From the NCBI GenBank assembly GCA_963736305.1, contig CAVTOD010000007.1:310001-374000 (forward strand): a DNA stretch of 64,000 bases, written 5' to 3'. The DNA is from DASUPK01 sp963736305. Lineage in GTDB: Bacteria; Actinomycetota; Thermoleophilia; Solirubrobacterales; 70-9. Positions 17,059 to 25,841 of the stretch are shown here, piece by piece (position 1 is the first letter of the stretch; every line of letters begins with the position of its first letter). The position numbers and the translations under genes are program-made. The notes under the pieces were generated by a model, which saw only the letters and a program-made list of their open reading frames with translations, was not told where the DNA came from and made no database searches.

Positions 17059-19050
17059 GTGACGCGCCGACCCGGATGGTTGGCGGCGCTCCTCGTCCTC
17101 ACCGCGTCCGCCTCGCTTCTCCTGACGGCAAGTGCCGAGGCCGTTTCGTCCCCGGAGCAGCAGCAGCTCGTCTCTGCCTACGCGCCGGAGCTGATGTTCC
17201 GCGAGCAGACCAAGGACAGCAACTGCGAGACGACCGAGGAGCAGTTCAACCCAGCGACGACGGTGAACACCGTGCTCGGGAACCCCGAGGTGCGGCTGAT
17301 CCACTACGTCAACGGCAAGGACGTCCCCATCAAGAGGGCTCCCACTGCGGCCGACATCGCCGGCCTGGGCGACGACTACTACCTCGACCTGCCGGGCGAC
17401 CCCCTCAGCGTCAAGTGCCCGGTCCGGGGCAGCTACGCGAAGGACTTCCAGGCACTTCGGAACGCGGGCAAGGCGCCGGCGATCACCTACGCCCATATCG
17501 CCCAAGAGCCCGGCTATTCGGGCCTGGTGGTGCAGTACTTCTTCTTCTACTACTTCAACCAGTTCAACGACCTGCACGAGGGCGACTGGGAGGGCATGCA
17601 GATCGCCTTCGACGCGGACACCCCCGCCGAGGCTCTCGCGCAGGGCCCCTCTGAGATCGCGCTGTTCCAGCATGCGGGGGGCGAGCGGGCCGACTGGGAC
17701 GACAACAAGGTGCAGAAGGACGGCAACCACCCGATCGTCTATCCGGCCGCCGGATCGCACGCCACCTTCTATGACGACGCGATCTACATCGAGAACGGCC
17801 AGAACGGGTCGGGAGTCGGGTGCGACAACACGTCGAGCCCCCTGGTTCGCTCGGATCCGCGGCCGATCATCGTTCCCACCGCCGCAGCTCCCGGCAGCAA
17901 ATTCGAGTGGCTCAGCTACCTGGGCCATTGGGGTCAGCGCGAGAAGGGGTTCAACATCGGGCCGCAGGGCCCGACCACCAAGCGGCAGTGGCTCCAGCCC
18001 TTCAGCTGGATGGACGGAGTGCGGCAGGACAGCCCCCGGCTTCCGGGAGGAACGATCCTGGGCCCCGCTCCGGCGACGGCCTTCTGCGGAGCGGTCGCGG
18101 CGGCCTCGGAGTTCATCAACCTCGAGGCGAAGACCACACTCGGCGCGATCGGGTTGGCGCTGGCGCTTCTGCTCCTGATCGTCGGCCCGCCGTTCCTGAC
18201 CCGCTGGCGTCCGGTCGACCTCTCCAAGCTGCGGCATCGATGGGCCCTGGGCCAGCTGCTTCGCGGGGCCCGCCAGCTCTACGGCCGTCACTGGCGGACG
18301 ATGCTGCTCTTCGCCCTGCTCGGCTTTCTGATTCTTGGAGCAATCCAGGGCCTCTCGGATCTCTTCGTGCAGATCACGGGCAGCGAGAACTTCACGGTGG
18401 GGATCCACCCCGGTGGCCTCGACTTCAAGTACGACGGCTCGATCGCGGGGATCGCCGATCCGATCGGCTCGGCCATCGTCTCCGGAGCAGTGGTCGCCTT
18501 CATGCGCCTCCTCGTCGCCGGGGAGGAGCTGGGTCTCAGGTCGTCCTACCGGGCCATGTACGCGCGCCTCTGGAGAGTGGTGGCGGGCCAGCTGCTGGCG
18601 ACGATCCTCCTCGCGCTGATGATCATCACGGTGATCGGCATCCCCTTCGCGGCCTACTTCTACATCGCCTGGCAGTTCATCCAGCAGGAGATTCTCTTCG
18701 AGAACCGCTCGATCCGCGAGGCCTTCCGCGGCAGCTCGGCCCTCGTGCGCGGGCGCTGGTGGCGGACGCTGCGGGTGGCCGGTGTCCTGGCGCTGCTCAG
18801 TCTGATCGCGGGGCCTGTCCTCGGCTTCTTCCTGATCTTCGCCAACCTCTCGCCGATCCTCGTCAACGTGATCGGCTCCGCCGTCTTCGCGCTGCTGATC
18901 CCCTACGTGGCGATCGGCCGCACGCTGCTCTATTTCGACCTCTGTGCCAGCAAGGCCGAGGAGGAGGCCGCCGGGGAGCCGAAGCGCCGCCGACTCAGGC
19001 TTCCGCGGTCACGTCCGCGCCCCGTCGCCGGCGGGGCCGACGCCGGGTAG
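17059..19050 (+). CDS. Secreted Vps62-like domain fused to a multi-span membrane domain
   Basis: 663 residues. Signal peptide at residues 1-28 (LAALLVLTASASLLLTASAEA). The outside domain (about 30-350) has the Vps62/DUF946-type core QYFFFYYFNQFNDLHEGDWEG and YPAAGSHATFYDDAIY, a fold known from fungal Vps62 and plant proteins of unclear function. It is followed by a span near 365-385 and a C-terminal domain with about five further spans (LLFALLGFLILGAIQGL, LLATILLALMIITVIGIPF, VAGVLALLSLIAGPVLGFFL) resembling the membrane domains of glycerophosphodiesterase-type proteins. It interrupts the usual rplU-rpmA-obgE neighbourhood and has its own leaderless promoter. Function is unknown; a cell-surface binding role is only a guess. 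Confidence 0.7.
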   Translation: MTRRPGWLAALLVLTASASLLLTASAEAVSSPEQQQLVSAYAPELMFREQTKDSNCETTEEQFNPATTVNTVLGNPEVRLIHYVNGKDVPIKRAPTAADIAGLGDDYYLDLPGDPLSVKCPVRGSYAKDFQALRNAGKAPAITYAHIAQEPGYSGLVVQYFFFYYFNQFNDLHEGDWEGMQIAFDADTPAEALAQGPSEIALFQHAGGERADWDDNKVQKDGNHPIVYPAAGSHATFYDDAIYIENGQNGSGVGCDNTSSPLVRSDPRPIIVPTAAAPGSKFEWLSYLGHWGQREKGFNIGPQGPTTKRQWLQPFSWMDGVRQDSPRLPGGTILGPAPATAFCGAVAAASEFINLEAKTTLGAIGLALALLLLIVGPPFLTRWRPVDLSKLRHRWALGQLLRGARQLYGRHWRTMLLFALLGFLILGAIQGLSDLFVQITGSENFTVGIHPGGLDFKYDGSIAGIADPIGSAIVSGAVVAFMRLLVAGEELGLRSSYRAMYARLWRVVAGQLLATILLALMIITVIGIPFAAYFYIAWQFIQQEILFENRSIREAFRGSSALVRGRWWRTLRVAGVLALLSLIAGPVLGFFLIFANLSPILVNVIGSAVFALLIPYVAIGRTLLYFDLCASKAEEEAAGEPKRRRLRLPRSRPRPVAGGADAG

Positions 19051-19070
19051 CGCTTGCCGGCATCCGATCA

Positions 19071-19095
19071 TCGGCGGCCACAAAAACCGCCGCCG
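19071..19095 (+). repeat. Palindromic repeat family 2, copy 2 (obgE upstream)
   Basis: TC plus GGCGGCCACAAAAACCGCC plus GCCG, the same as the copy inside rplU. It fills the space just before the obgE -10 box (19099), so its right arm lies in the promoter spacer. Confidence 0.75.
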
Positions 19096-19098
19096 CAC

Positions 19099-19104
19099 TA
19101 ACTT
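19099..19104 (+). promoter_or_regulatory. -10 box TAACTT of obgE, leaderless
   Basis: TAACTT, 6 nt (CGCCGC), ATG at 19111. No Shine-Dalgarno sequence. The -35 region coincides with the GGCCAC of repeat family 2, 17 nt upstream, and is not a good consensus box. Confidence 0.5.
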
Positions 19105-19110
19105 CGCCGC

Positions 19111-20397
19111 ATGCTCTTCGACCGAGCCAAGATCTACGTCGAGGGCGGCCGCGGCGGCAACGGCGTGGTCAGCTTCCGCCGCGAGGCGCACGTGCCGCGC
19201 GGCGGGCCCGATGGTGGCGACGGCGGCCGCGGCGGCGATGTCGTGCTCGTCTGCGACGTGCAGCGGCGGGATCTCGCTTCGCTCGGGCGCAGCAGGCACT
19301 TCCGCGCCGGCCGTGGCATGCACGGCAAGGGCAGCCGGCAGCATGGCGAGAGCGGGGAGGACCGTGTCATTCCGGTGCCGCCGGGAACGGTGGTGCACGG
19401 CCTCGACGGCTCCGAGACGGAGTTGATGGCCGACGGCCAGCGCCTGGTCGTCGCGCGCGGCGGCTCCGGCGGTCACGGCAACAAGCGCTTCGCGACCTCG
19501 ACCCGTCAGGCGCCACGCTTCGCGGAGCGCGGTCTTGGGGGCGAGTCCGGCGACATCGAGCTGCGGCTGAAGCTGCTTGCGGATGTCGGCCTGATCGGGC
19601 TGCCCAACGCGGGCAAATCCTCCCTGCTCGCGCGGCTGACGAGGGCCGATCCGAAGGTCGCCGGGTATCCGTTCACCACCGTCGAGCCGAACCTAGGCAC
19701 GATCCAGTTCGAGGACCGCCAGCTCGTCCTCGCCGACATCCCCGGTTTGATCGAGGGCGCCTCCGAGGGCGCGGGCCTGGGACACGAGTTCCTCGCCCAC
19801 CTCGAGCGTTGCCGGCTGCTGGTGCATCTCGTCGAGGTCGCGCCCGCGGAGGGCGATCCGGAGACGAACTGCTCGACGATTCGGGGCGAGCTGGCCGGAT
19901 ACGGCGCCGGGCTGGACGCGCTGCCGGAAATCATCGCCCTCTCCAAGGTCGACCTGATTCCCGATGACGAGGCTCAGCACGTGGTGGGCGAGTGGCGTGA
20001 GCGGCACGGGGATCATGCGGCCGGGGTGCTCGGCATCTCATCCGCGACCGGCGCCGGGCTCGACGAGCTCACGCAGGCGATCTTCGCCTCGCTTCCCGAC
20101 GAAGCGGGGGCCGTCGCCGCGAGCGACGGCGAGTTCGACGCCGAGCATCGCGTCTACCGGCCGGGCGAGGAGGAGGGCTTCGACATCGTCCCGGAGGGCG
20201 ACGGCAGGTTCCGGGTGGTGGGGCGGGGCATCGAGCTGCTGGTGGCACGCCACGACCTCGAGAACCCCGAAGCGCTCGACTACCTGGAGGGACGCCTGCG
20301 CGAGATCGGAGTGATCGCTGCGCTACAGCGCGCCGGCTTCGAGCCTGGCGACGAGGTGATCGTGGGAGACCTCGAGTTCGAGTTGGATCCGAGATAG
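19111..20397 (+). CDS. obgE: Obg GTPase
   Basis: Essential GTPase for 50S subunit assembly and stress signalling. Glycine-rich Obg domain (GGRGGNGVVSFRREAHVPRG, GPDGGDGGRGGDV), then the G domain with G1 GLPNAGKSSLL, G2 YPFTTVEPNLG, G3 DIPGLIEGASEGAGLG and G4 SKVD. The C-terminal OCT domain follows (FRVVGRGIELLVARHDLENP). 428 residues. It lies just downstream of rplU/rpmA apart from the inserted membrane-protein gene. A proline gene follows 54 bases later. Confidence 0.97.
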   Translation: MLFDRAKIYVEGGRGGNGVVSFRREAHVPRGGPDGGDGGRGGDVVLVCDVQRRDLASLGRSRHFRAGRGMHGKGSRQHGESGEDRVIPVPPGTVVHGLDGSETELMADGQRLVVARGGSGGHGNKRFATSTRQAPRFAERGLGGESGDIELRLKLLADVGLIGLPNAGKSSLLARLTRADPKVAGYPFTTVEPNLGTIQFEDRQLVLADIPGLIEGASEGAGLGHEFLAHLERCRLLVHLVEVAPAEGDPETNCSTIRGELAGYGAGLDALPEIIALSKVDLIPDDEAQHVVGEWRERHGDHAAGVLGISSATGAGLDELTQAIFASLPDEAGAVAASDGEFDAEHRVYRPGEEEGFDIVPEGDGRFRVVGRGIELLVARHDLENPEALDYLEGRLREIGVIAALQRAGFEPGDEVIVGDLEFELDPR

Positions 20398-20451
20398 GGC
20401 TGCCGCCGGGCCTGCAGCCGCTCCGCGGCCGCTACTTACACTTGCGCCGCC

Positions 20452-21540
20452 ATGACCGTGGTCGCGAAACTGGGCTCGTCGATCGTCGCCGGAGAGGAGG
20501 GTGCGCTCCGCTCCGATGTCCTCGATGCCGTCTGCGCGCAGGTCGCCGAGCTTCATTCCGAAGGCGAGAACGTCGTCATGGTCACTTCCGGTGCCATCGC
20601 CCGGGGGATGCGGGTGATGGAGCTGCCGGCCCGTCCCTCCGCGATCGACGAGCTCCAGGCGGCCTCGGCGGTGGGGCAGGGCAGCCTCTTCCGCGCCTAC
20701 GAGGAGCGGCTCGCCAGGGGCGACGTCCGCGCCGCGCAGGTCCTGCTCACCGCGTCTGACCTCCAGCTGCGGACCCACTACCTGAACGCCCGCCAGACGC
20801 TCAGCCGGCTACTCGCCTGGCGCGTGGTTCCGGTGGTGAACGAGAACGACACCACCGCCACCGATGAGATCACCTTCGGCGACAACGACTTCCTGGCGGC
20901 GCAGGTGGCGATCATGCTCGAGGCGCGGTTGCTGGTCCTGCTCACCGACCAGACCGGGCTCTACACGAAGGATCCGCGGCGCCACGAGGACGCCGAGCTC
21001 GTCTCGAAGGTCAGCAGCGACGCCCAGCTCGGGGACTACGAGATCGGCGAGCACACCTCGCCCTTCGGCCTCGGCGGGATGCGCAGCAAGGTCGCGGCGG
21101 CCGGGATGGCGGGAGCCTCCGGCATCGGCGCGGTGATCTGCGACGGGACGGCCGAGGACACGCTGCTGGCGGCGGCCGGCGGTGAGGCGACCGGCACCCG
21201 CTTCAGCCCGCACCCGGAGCGCACCTCGAGCTTCAAGCTCTGGCTGCGCTACGCGAAGCCGAGTCGCGGCAAGCTGCGCGTCGACGACGGAGCTGCCCGC
21301 GTCCTGCGCGAGAGCGGCCGCAGCCTGCTGCCGGTCGGGATCACCGAGGTTGAAGGCGAGTTCGACGCTGGTGACGCGGTGGACGTGACCAGCGACGGCC
21401 AGACGATCGGCAAGGGAATCGTCAACTACTCGGCCGCCGAGCTGCGCCGGATCAAGGGGATGCGGACGGACAAGGTCCGCGAGGTGCTGCCGCACGCCTC
21501 CGAGGAGGCGGTGCACCGCGACTACTTCGTGCTGACCTAG
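20452..21540 (+). CDS. proB: Glutamate 5-kinase
   Basis: First step of proline synthesis: ATP plus glutamate to gamma-glutamyl phosphate. Amino-acid-kinase core with TVVAKLGSSIVAGEE, VTSGAIARGMRVM, VPVVNENDTTATDEITFGDND and LTDQTGLYTKDPR. The C-terminal about 80 residues form a PUA domain (GKLRVDDGAARVLRESGRSLL). 362 residues, normal. Its partner proA lies 5.5 kb downstream, separated by an oxidation cassette. TACACT lies 9 nt before the ATG, without a ribosome site. Confidence 0.96.
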   Translation: MTVVAKLGSSIVAGEEGALRSDVLDAVCAQVAELHSEGENVVMVTSGAIARGMRVMELPARPSAIDELQAASAVGQGSLFRAYEERLARGDVRAAQVLLTASDLQLRTHYLNARQTLSRLLAWRVVPVVNENDTTATDEITFGDNDFLAAQVAIMLEARLLVLLTDQTGLYTKDPRRHEDAELVSKVSSDAQLGDYEIGEHTSPFGLGGMRSKVAAAGMAGASGIGAVICDGTAEDTLLAAAGGEATGTRFSPHPERTSSFKLWLRYAKPSRGKLRVDDGAARVLRESGRSLLPVGITEVEGEFDAGDAVDVTSDGQTIGKGIVNYSAAELRRIKGMRTDKVREVLPHASEEAVHRDYFVLT

Positions 21541-21607
21541 GCGAAATGCGAGGTCTCCTGCGCGACCGGCGGGCGCTCCGGCAGGTGGCGGCTCGCGTAG
21601 GCGCCTG

Positions 21608-21631
21608 GGGACTGGCCAGCCGGCCAGTCCC
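21608..21631 (+). terminator. 10-bp perfect hairpin after proB
   Basis: GGGACTGGCC, loop AGCC, GGCCAGTCCC, perfect over 10 bp, 67 bases after the proB stop and just before the promoter of the next gene. No T-tract. Probable terminator separating proB from the oxidation cassette. Confidence 0.65.
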
Positions 21632-21634
21632 GCG

Positions 21635-21640
21635 TACTAG
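21635..21640 (+). promoter_or_regulatory. -10 box TACTAG of the oxidation cassette, leaderless
   Basis: TACTAG, 6 nt (AGTCCC), GTG at 21647. The exact spacing seen at other genes here favours GTG 21647 over ATG 21653 as the start. Confidence 0.5.
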
Positions 21641-21646
21641 AGTCCC

Positions 21647-23677
21647 GTGTCGATGGGTTCCGGAGAGGAAGCGGGGAGCGTGCTCAGCGATTCGCAGCGG
21701 GCGATCCTGACCGCGGTCTGCGACACGGTCGTGCCGTCGCTGCCGCGCGACCGCGACCCGGACGGACTCTGGGGCCGGAAGGCGAGCGACCTCGGTGTCG
21801 ACGCCGGCGCGGCCCAGCTGATCTCCGAGATCCCGGACCCCGAGCTGCGCGGTGGGCTGCTCATGCTGATCGACGCGCTCGGCGGCCAGGGGATCACCCG
21901 CGCCCCGTCGCAGGAGTCGAAGGAGCAGATCCTCCGCAACACGGCGCTGTCCGACCCCCGGGCGGCCGCCGGCGTCGCCGCGCTGATCGGGATGACGCTC
22001 TTCCTCCACTACGGGGCGCCCGATCCGCAGACGGGCCAGAACCCGAACTGGAAGACCTTCCGCTATCCGGGACCGGGCTCGGCTCCGCCGCAGGTGGAGA
22101 AGTCCTTGCAGATCCATGAGCCGCAGGGCTCCGGGGAGACCCTGGAGGCCGACGTCTGCATCGTGGGCTCCGGCTCGGGCGGCGCGGTCACGGCCGCCGT
22201 CCTGGCTGCGCGCGGCCTTGATGTCGTCGTGCTGGAGGCCGCGGGCTACTACAACGAATCGGACTTCACCCAGCTCGAGCTCCCCGCCTACCAGCAGATG
22301 TTCTGGCGGGGCGGGCCCAATCCGACCGCCGACGGCAACGTCAGCCTGGTCGCGGGCACCACCCTCGGTGGCGGCACCACCATCAACTGGACCAACTGCC
22401 TGCGCACCCGCCCCTGGGTCCGCGAGCAGTGGGCGAATGAGCACGGCCTGGAGGGGGTCGACGGCCCCGAGTTCGATCGCCACCTGGATGCCGTCTGGGA
22501 GAGGGTCAACGCCAACGACCGCTGCAGCGATCTGAACGGCACCCAGCAGCGGCTGCGCGAGGGCGCCGAAGCGCTGGGGTGGAGCTTCGAGACGATCATC
22601 CGCAACACCGATCCGGACAGCTATGCGCCGGAGACGGCCGGCTATCTCGGCTTCGGCGACCAGTCGGGCAGCAAGCGCAGCGCGGATCGCACCTGGCTGG
22701 CCGACGCCCAGGAGCATGGCGCGAGGTTCCTCACCTTCACGCGGGCGACCCGCGTGCTCACCGAGGGCGGCCGGGCGAGCGGCGTCGAGGCGGTCTGGCA
22801 GACGCCGGACGGCCGCGGCGCCCAGGTGACGGTCAAGGCCCCGCGAGTGGTTGTCGCCTGTGGCTCGCTGGAGTCGCCGGCGCTGCTGCTTCGCTCCGGC
22901 ATCGGGGGTCCCGCCGTGGGTCAGAACCTGCGCCTCCATCCATCGAGCGTCGTCGGCGGCGCCTACGGCACCGATCAGGAGGCCTGGTGGGGGCCGCCGC
23001 AGGCCGGGCTCTGCAACGAGTTCGCCGACACCGGCGAGGGATACGGCTTCCTGATCGAGACGGCCCAGTATGCGCCCGGGCTGATCGGCTCGGCGACGCC
23101 GTGGATCTCCGGCCTCGACCACAAGCAGCGGATGGAGGAGTTCCGCTTCACGGGGACGTTCATCTCGCTGACCCGGGATCGCGGCTCCGGGTCGGTGGGC
23201 GTCGACGCGAACGGCGAGGCCGTCCCGCTGTACTCGGTCACCGATCCACTCGACCTCGAGAACCTGAAGAAGGGCATCGAGGTGCAGATCCGCCTCCACG
23301 AGGCCGCGGGCGCGCACCAGATCGGCCCGCTCGCCGAGGGAGCGCCGACCTGGCGCCGCGGCGACGACCTCGAGGCCTTCATCGCCGGCGTCAAGCGGAT
23401 CCCGTTCCGCGCCGGCGGGCACAAGCTCTTCAGCGCTCACCAGATGGGCACCTGCCGGATGGGCCAGGACCCCCAGACGTCCGTGGCCGGACCGTTCGGC
23501 GAGCTGCACGACACGAAGGGCGTCTGGATCGGCGACGGCAGCGCGTTCCCGACCTCCTCGGGCACGAACCCGATGATCTCGATCATGTCGCTGGCGCACC
23601 GGACCGCTGAGGCGATTGCGGATGAGGCCGGCGCGGTGAGCGGCGCAAAGCAGCCTGAGGCTGCCCAGCCCGCGTAA
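21647..23677 (+). CDS. GMC-type FAD-dependent (long-chain) alcohol oxidoreductase
   Basis: Oxidises an alcohol with FAD. N-terminal about 120 residues (SDSQRAILTAVCDTVVPSLP) resemble the small-subunit-like extension found in long-chain fatty-alcohol oxidases. Rossmann FAD motif: ADVCIVGSGSGGAVTAAVLA. GMC signatures include GTTLGGGTTINWTNCLR and the C-terminal HQMGTCRMGQDP and SAFPTSSGTNPM block with the usual catalytic His/Asn region. 676 residues, no signal peptide, so cytosolic or membrane-associated. An aldehyde dehydrogenase follows 26 bases later, suggesting alcohol to aldehyde to acid. The true substrate is not evident. Confidence 0.85.
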   Translation: MSMGSGEEAGSVLSDSQRAILTAVCDTVVPSLPRDRDPDGLWGRKASDLGVDAGAAQLISEIPDPELRGGLLMLIDALGGQGITRAPSQESKEQILRNTALSDPRAAAGVAALIGMTLFLHYGAPDPQTGQNPNWKTFRYPGPGSAPPQVEKSLQIHEPQGSGETLEADVCIVGSGSGGAVTAAVLAARGLDVVVLEAAGYYNESDFTQLELPAYQQMFWRGGPNPTADGNVSLVAGTTLGGGTTINWTNCLRTRPWVREQWANEHGLEGVDGPEFDRHLDAVWERVNANDRCSDLNGTQQRLREGAEALGWSFETIIRNTDPDSYAPETAGYLGFGDQSGSKRSADRTWLADAQEHGARFLTFTRATRVLTEGGRASGVEAVWQTPDGRGAQVTVKAPRVVVACGSLESPALLLRSGIGGPAVGQNLRLHPSSVVGGAYGTDQEAWWGPPQAGLCNEFADTGEGYGFLIETAQYAPGLIGSATPWISGLDHKQRMEEFRFTGTFISLTRDRGSGSVGVDANGEAVPLYSVTDPLDLENLKKGIEVQIRLHEAAGAHQIGPLAEGAPTWRRGDDLEAFIAGVKRIPFRAGGHKLFSAHQMGTCRMGQDPQTSVAGPFGELHDTKGVWIGDGSAFPTSSGTNPMISIMSLAHRTAEAIADEAGAVSGAKQPEAAQPA

Positions 23678-23703
23678 AGACTTCGAACTAAGGAGCGAGA
23701 ATT

Positions 23704-25170
23704 TTGGCTACCGAGACAGCGGCCCCCGCCAAGGCGGGCCATCCCACTGATCAGATCGTTCGCGACCGCCTCTACATCGGCGGTCAGTGGGTCGAGCCCA
23801 CCGGAACCGGGACGATCGACGTGATCGATTCGACGACCGAGCAGGCCATCGGCAGGATTCCCGAGGGAACCGCCGAGGACGTGGATCGGGCGGCCGAGGC
23901 GGCCCGTGCCGGATTCGAGGCCTGGCGCGAGGTCCCGGTCGAGCAGCGCGTCGATGCCTGCACGGCGATCGGTGCCGCGCTCGCGGAGCGCGGAGATGAG
24001 ATTGCCGCGCTCGTGGCGGCCGAGGTCGGGATGCCGCTGGCGCTGGCGCGGACGATCCAGGCCGGCCTGCCGGCGATGGACTTCGGCTCCCAGGCCCAGG
24101 TGGCTTCGGAGGTCGTCTGGGAGGAGCAGATCGGCAACTCGCTGGTCGTGCGAGAGCCGATCGGCGTGGTCGGCTGCATCACTCCGTGGAACTACCCCCT
24201 CCATCAGATCTGCGCCAAGGTGGCCCCGGCGCTCACCGCCGGCTGCGCCGTGATCGTAAAGCCGAGCGAGGTGACGCCGCTCAGCTCGTTCATCCTGGCC
24301 GAGATCATCGACTCGCTCGACCTGCCGGCCGGTGTCTTCAATCTCGTCACCGGCTACGGGCCCGTGGTCGGAGAGGCGATCGCGGCCCACGACGGCGTCG
24401 ACATGGTCTCGTTCACCGGCTCGACCCGGGCGGGCCGCCGCGTCAGCGAGGTCGCGGCCGGCACCGTGAAGCGGGTCGCCCTGGAGCTGGGCGGTAAGTC
24501 GGCGAACGTGATCCTCGATGACGCGGACCTGAAAACCGCCGTCGGGCATGGGGTGGCCAACTGCTACCTCAATTCCGGTCAGACCTGCAGCGCGCACACC
24601 CGGATGCTCGTCCCCCGGGAGAAGCTGGAGGAGGCTGAGCAGGTGGCTGCCGCGGCCGCCGGCAAGGCGACGCCGGGCGATCCCTTCGAGGACGGGACGC
24701 GCCTGGGGCCGCTGGTGTCCGAGGCACAGCGGGAGCGGGTGCGCGAATACATCAGGAAGGGCGAGGAGGAGGGCGCGAAGCTCGTGGCCGGTGGCGCGGA
24801 GCCGCCCGAGGGCCTCGATAGCGGCTACTTCGTCCAGCCGACCGTCTTCTCCGAGGTGAAGCCGGACATGACGATCGCCCAGGAGGAGATCTTCGGCCCG
24901 GTGCTCTCGATCATTCCCTACGACTCCGAGGACGAGGCAGCCGAGATCGCCAACAACACGATCTATGGGCTCGATGGCGGCGTCTGGTCGGCCGACCCTG
25001 AGCGCGCGAAGGCCTTCGCGCGGCGGATGCGGACCGGTCAGGTGCAGATCAACGGGGCCACGTTCAACCCGCTGGCGCCTTTCGGAGGCGTCAAGCAGTC
25101 GGGGCATGGGCGCGAGCTCGGGCGGTTCGGCCTCGAGGAGTTCCTCGAGGTCAAGAGCATCCAGACCTGA
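23704..25170 (+). CDS. NAD(P)-dependent aldehyde dehydrogenase
   Basis: Oxidises an aldehyde to the acid. 488 residues with the ALDH set: ITPWNYPLHQICAKVAPAL, FTGSTRAGRRVSEVA, catalytic Glu in LELGGKSANVI, catalytic Cys in NSGQTCSAHTR (about residue 295), and EEIFGPVLSI. TTG 23704 is supported by AAGGAG 8 nt upstream. It sits directly after the GMC alcohol oxidoreductase and likely takes its aldehyde product. Subfamily assignment (for example medium or long chain) is not possible by eye. Confidence 0.93.
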   Translation: MATETAAPAKAGHPTDQIVRDRLYIGGQWVEPTGTGTIDVIDSTTEQAIGRIPEGTAEDVDRAAEAARAGFEAWREVPVEQRVDACTAIGAALAERGDEIAALVAAEVGMPLALARTIQAGLPAMDFGSQAQVASEVVWEEQIGNSLVVREPIGVVGCITPWNYPLHQICAKVAPALTAGCAVIVKPSEVTPLSSFILAEIIDSLDLPAGVFNLVTGYGPVVGEAIAAHDGVDMVSFTGSTRAGRRVSEVAAGTVKRVALELGGKSANVILDDADLKTAVGHGVANCYLNSGQTCSAHTRMLVPREKLEEAEQVAAAAAGKATPGDPFEDGTRLGPLVSEAQRERVREYIRKGEEEGAKLVAGGAEPPEGLDSGYFVQPTVFSEVKPDMTIAQEEIFGPVLSIIPYDSEDEAAEIANNTIYGLDGGVWSADPERAKAFARRMRTGQVQINGATFNPLAPFGGVKQSGHGRELGRFGLEEFLEVKSIQT

Positions 25171-25253
25171 CGCCACCCGCCCGAGTTGCGGTTTCGCCGC
25201 CTGGACTTCGCGGGTAACTCCGTGGGGAACCCGATGAGAAGGAGTGAAGTCGA

Positions 25254-25838
25254 ATGGCGGATGAGTTGAAGGGCAAGCGGATTGCCTTCTTGATGGCCAA
25301 TGAGGGTGTCGAGCAGGTCGAGTACTTCGAGCCGCGGAAGGCGGTCGAGGAGGCCGGCGCCGAGGTGGATGTGATCGCAACCGAGGCGGGACAGGTCCAG
25401 GGCTTCGAGCACCTCGACAAGGCCGAGACCTGGGACGTCGACAAGACGACCTCCGACGCGAAGGCCGACGACTACGACGGCGTCGTGCTGCCGGGCGGGG
25501 TCGCGAACCCGGACAACCTGCGGACCGACCAGGACGCGGTCCGGTTCCTGCGCGAATTCTTCGCCGCGGGCAAGCCGGTCGGCGCGATCTGCCACGCGCC
25601 CTGGATGCTTGTCGAGGCCGACGTGGTCGACGGCCGCGAGGTGACGTCGTACCCGAGCGTGCAGACCGACATCCGGAACGCGGGCGGCAACTGGGTCGAC
25701 CAGGAGGTCGTGGTCGACTCGGGCCTGGTGACCAGCCGCAAGCCGGACGACATCCCGGCGTTCAACGCGAAGATCGTCGAGGAGTTCGCGGAGGGAGTCC
25801 ACGAGGAGCAGCGCGAGAAGGCGCAGACGGCCTCGTAG
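25254..25838 (+). CDS. DJ-1/PfpI family protein (type 1 glutamine-amidotransferase-like)
   Basis: 194 residues with the DJ-1/PfpI core: KRIAFLMANEGVEQVEYFEPRK, the nucleophile elbow AICHAPWMLVEAD with its Cys, and DDYDGVVLPGGVANPDNLR. It belongs to the PfpI/YhbO branch, whose members are described as proteases, general stress proteins or glyoxalase/deglycase-like enzymes. Good ribosome site (AAGGAG) before ATG 25254. Position after the aldehyde dehydrogenase fits a role in handling reactive carbonyls, which is inference. Confidence 0.88.
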   Translation: MADELKGKRIAFLMANEGVEQVEYFEPRKAVEEAGAEVDVIATEAGQVQGFEHLDKAETWDVDKTTSDAKADDYDGVVLPGGVANPDNLRTDQDAVRFLREFFAAGKPVGAICHAPWMLVEADVVDGREVTSYPSVQTDIRNAGGNWVDQEVVVDSGLVTSRKPDDIPAFNAKIVEEFAEGVHEEQREKAQTAS

Positions 25839-25841
25839 TGA

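Noticed and set aside
17820..19967. 715-codon plus-strand frame spanning two genes
   Set aside because: Overlaps the Vps62-like gene and obgE out of frame; Arg/Pro-rich throughout with no motif.
21653..21655. ATG as start of the GMC oxidoreductase
   Set aside because: GTG 21647 fits the 6-nt spacing from TACTAG shared by a dozen other genes; the ATG would be two codons in.
21452..23599. 715-codon open frame on the minus strand
   Set aside because: Opposite the GMC oxidoreductase, which has clear FAD and GMC motifs; composition is that of an antisense shadow.
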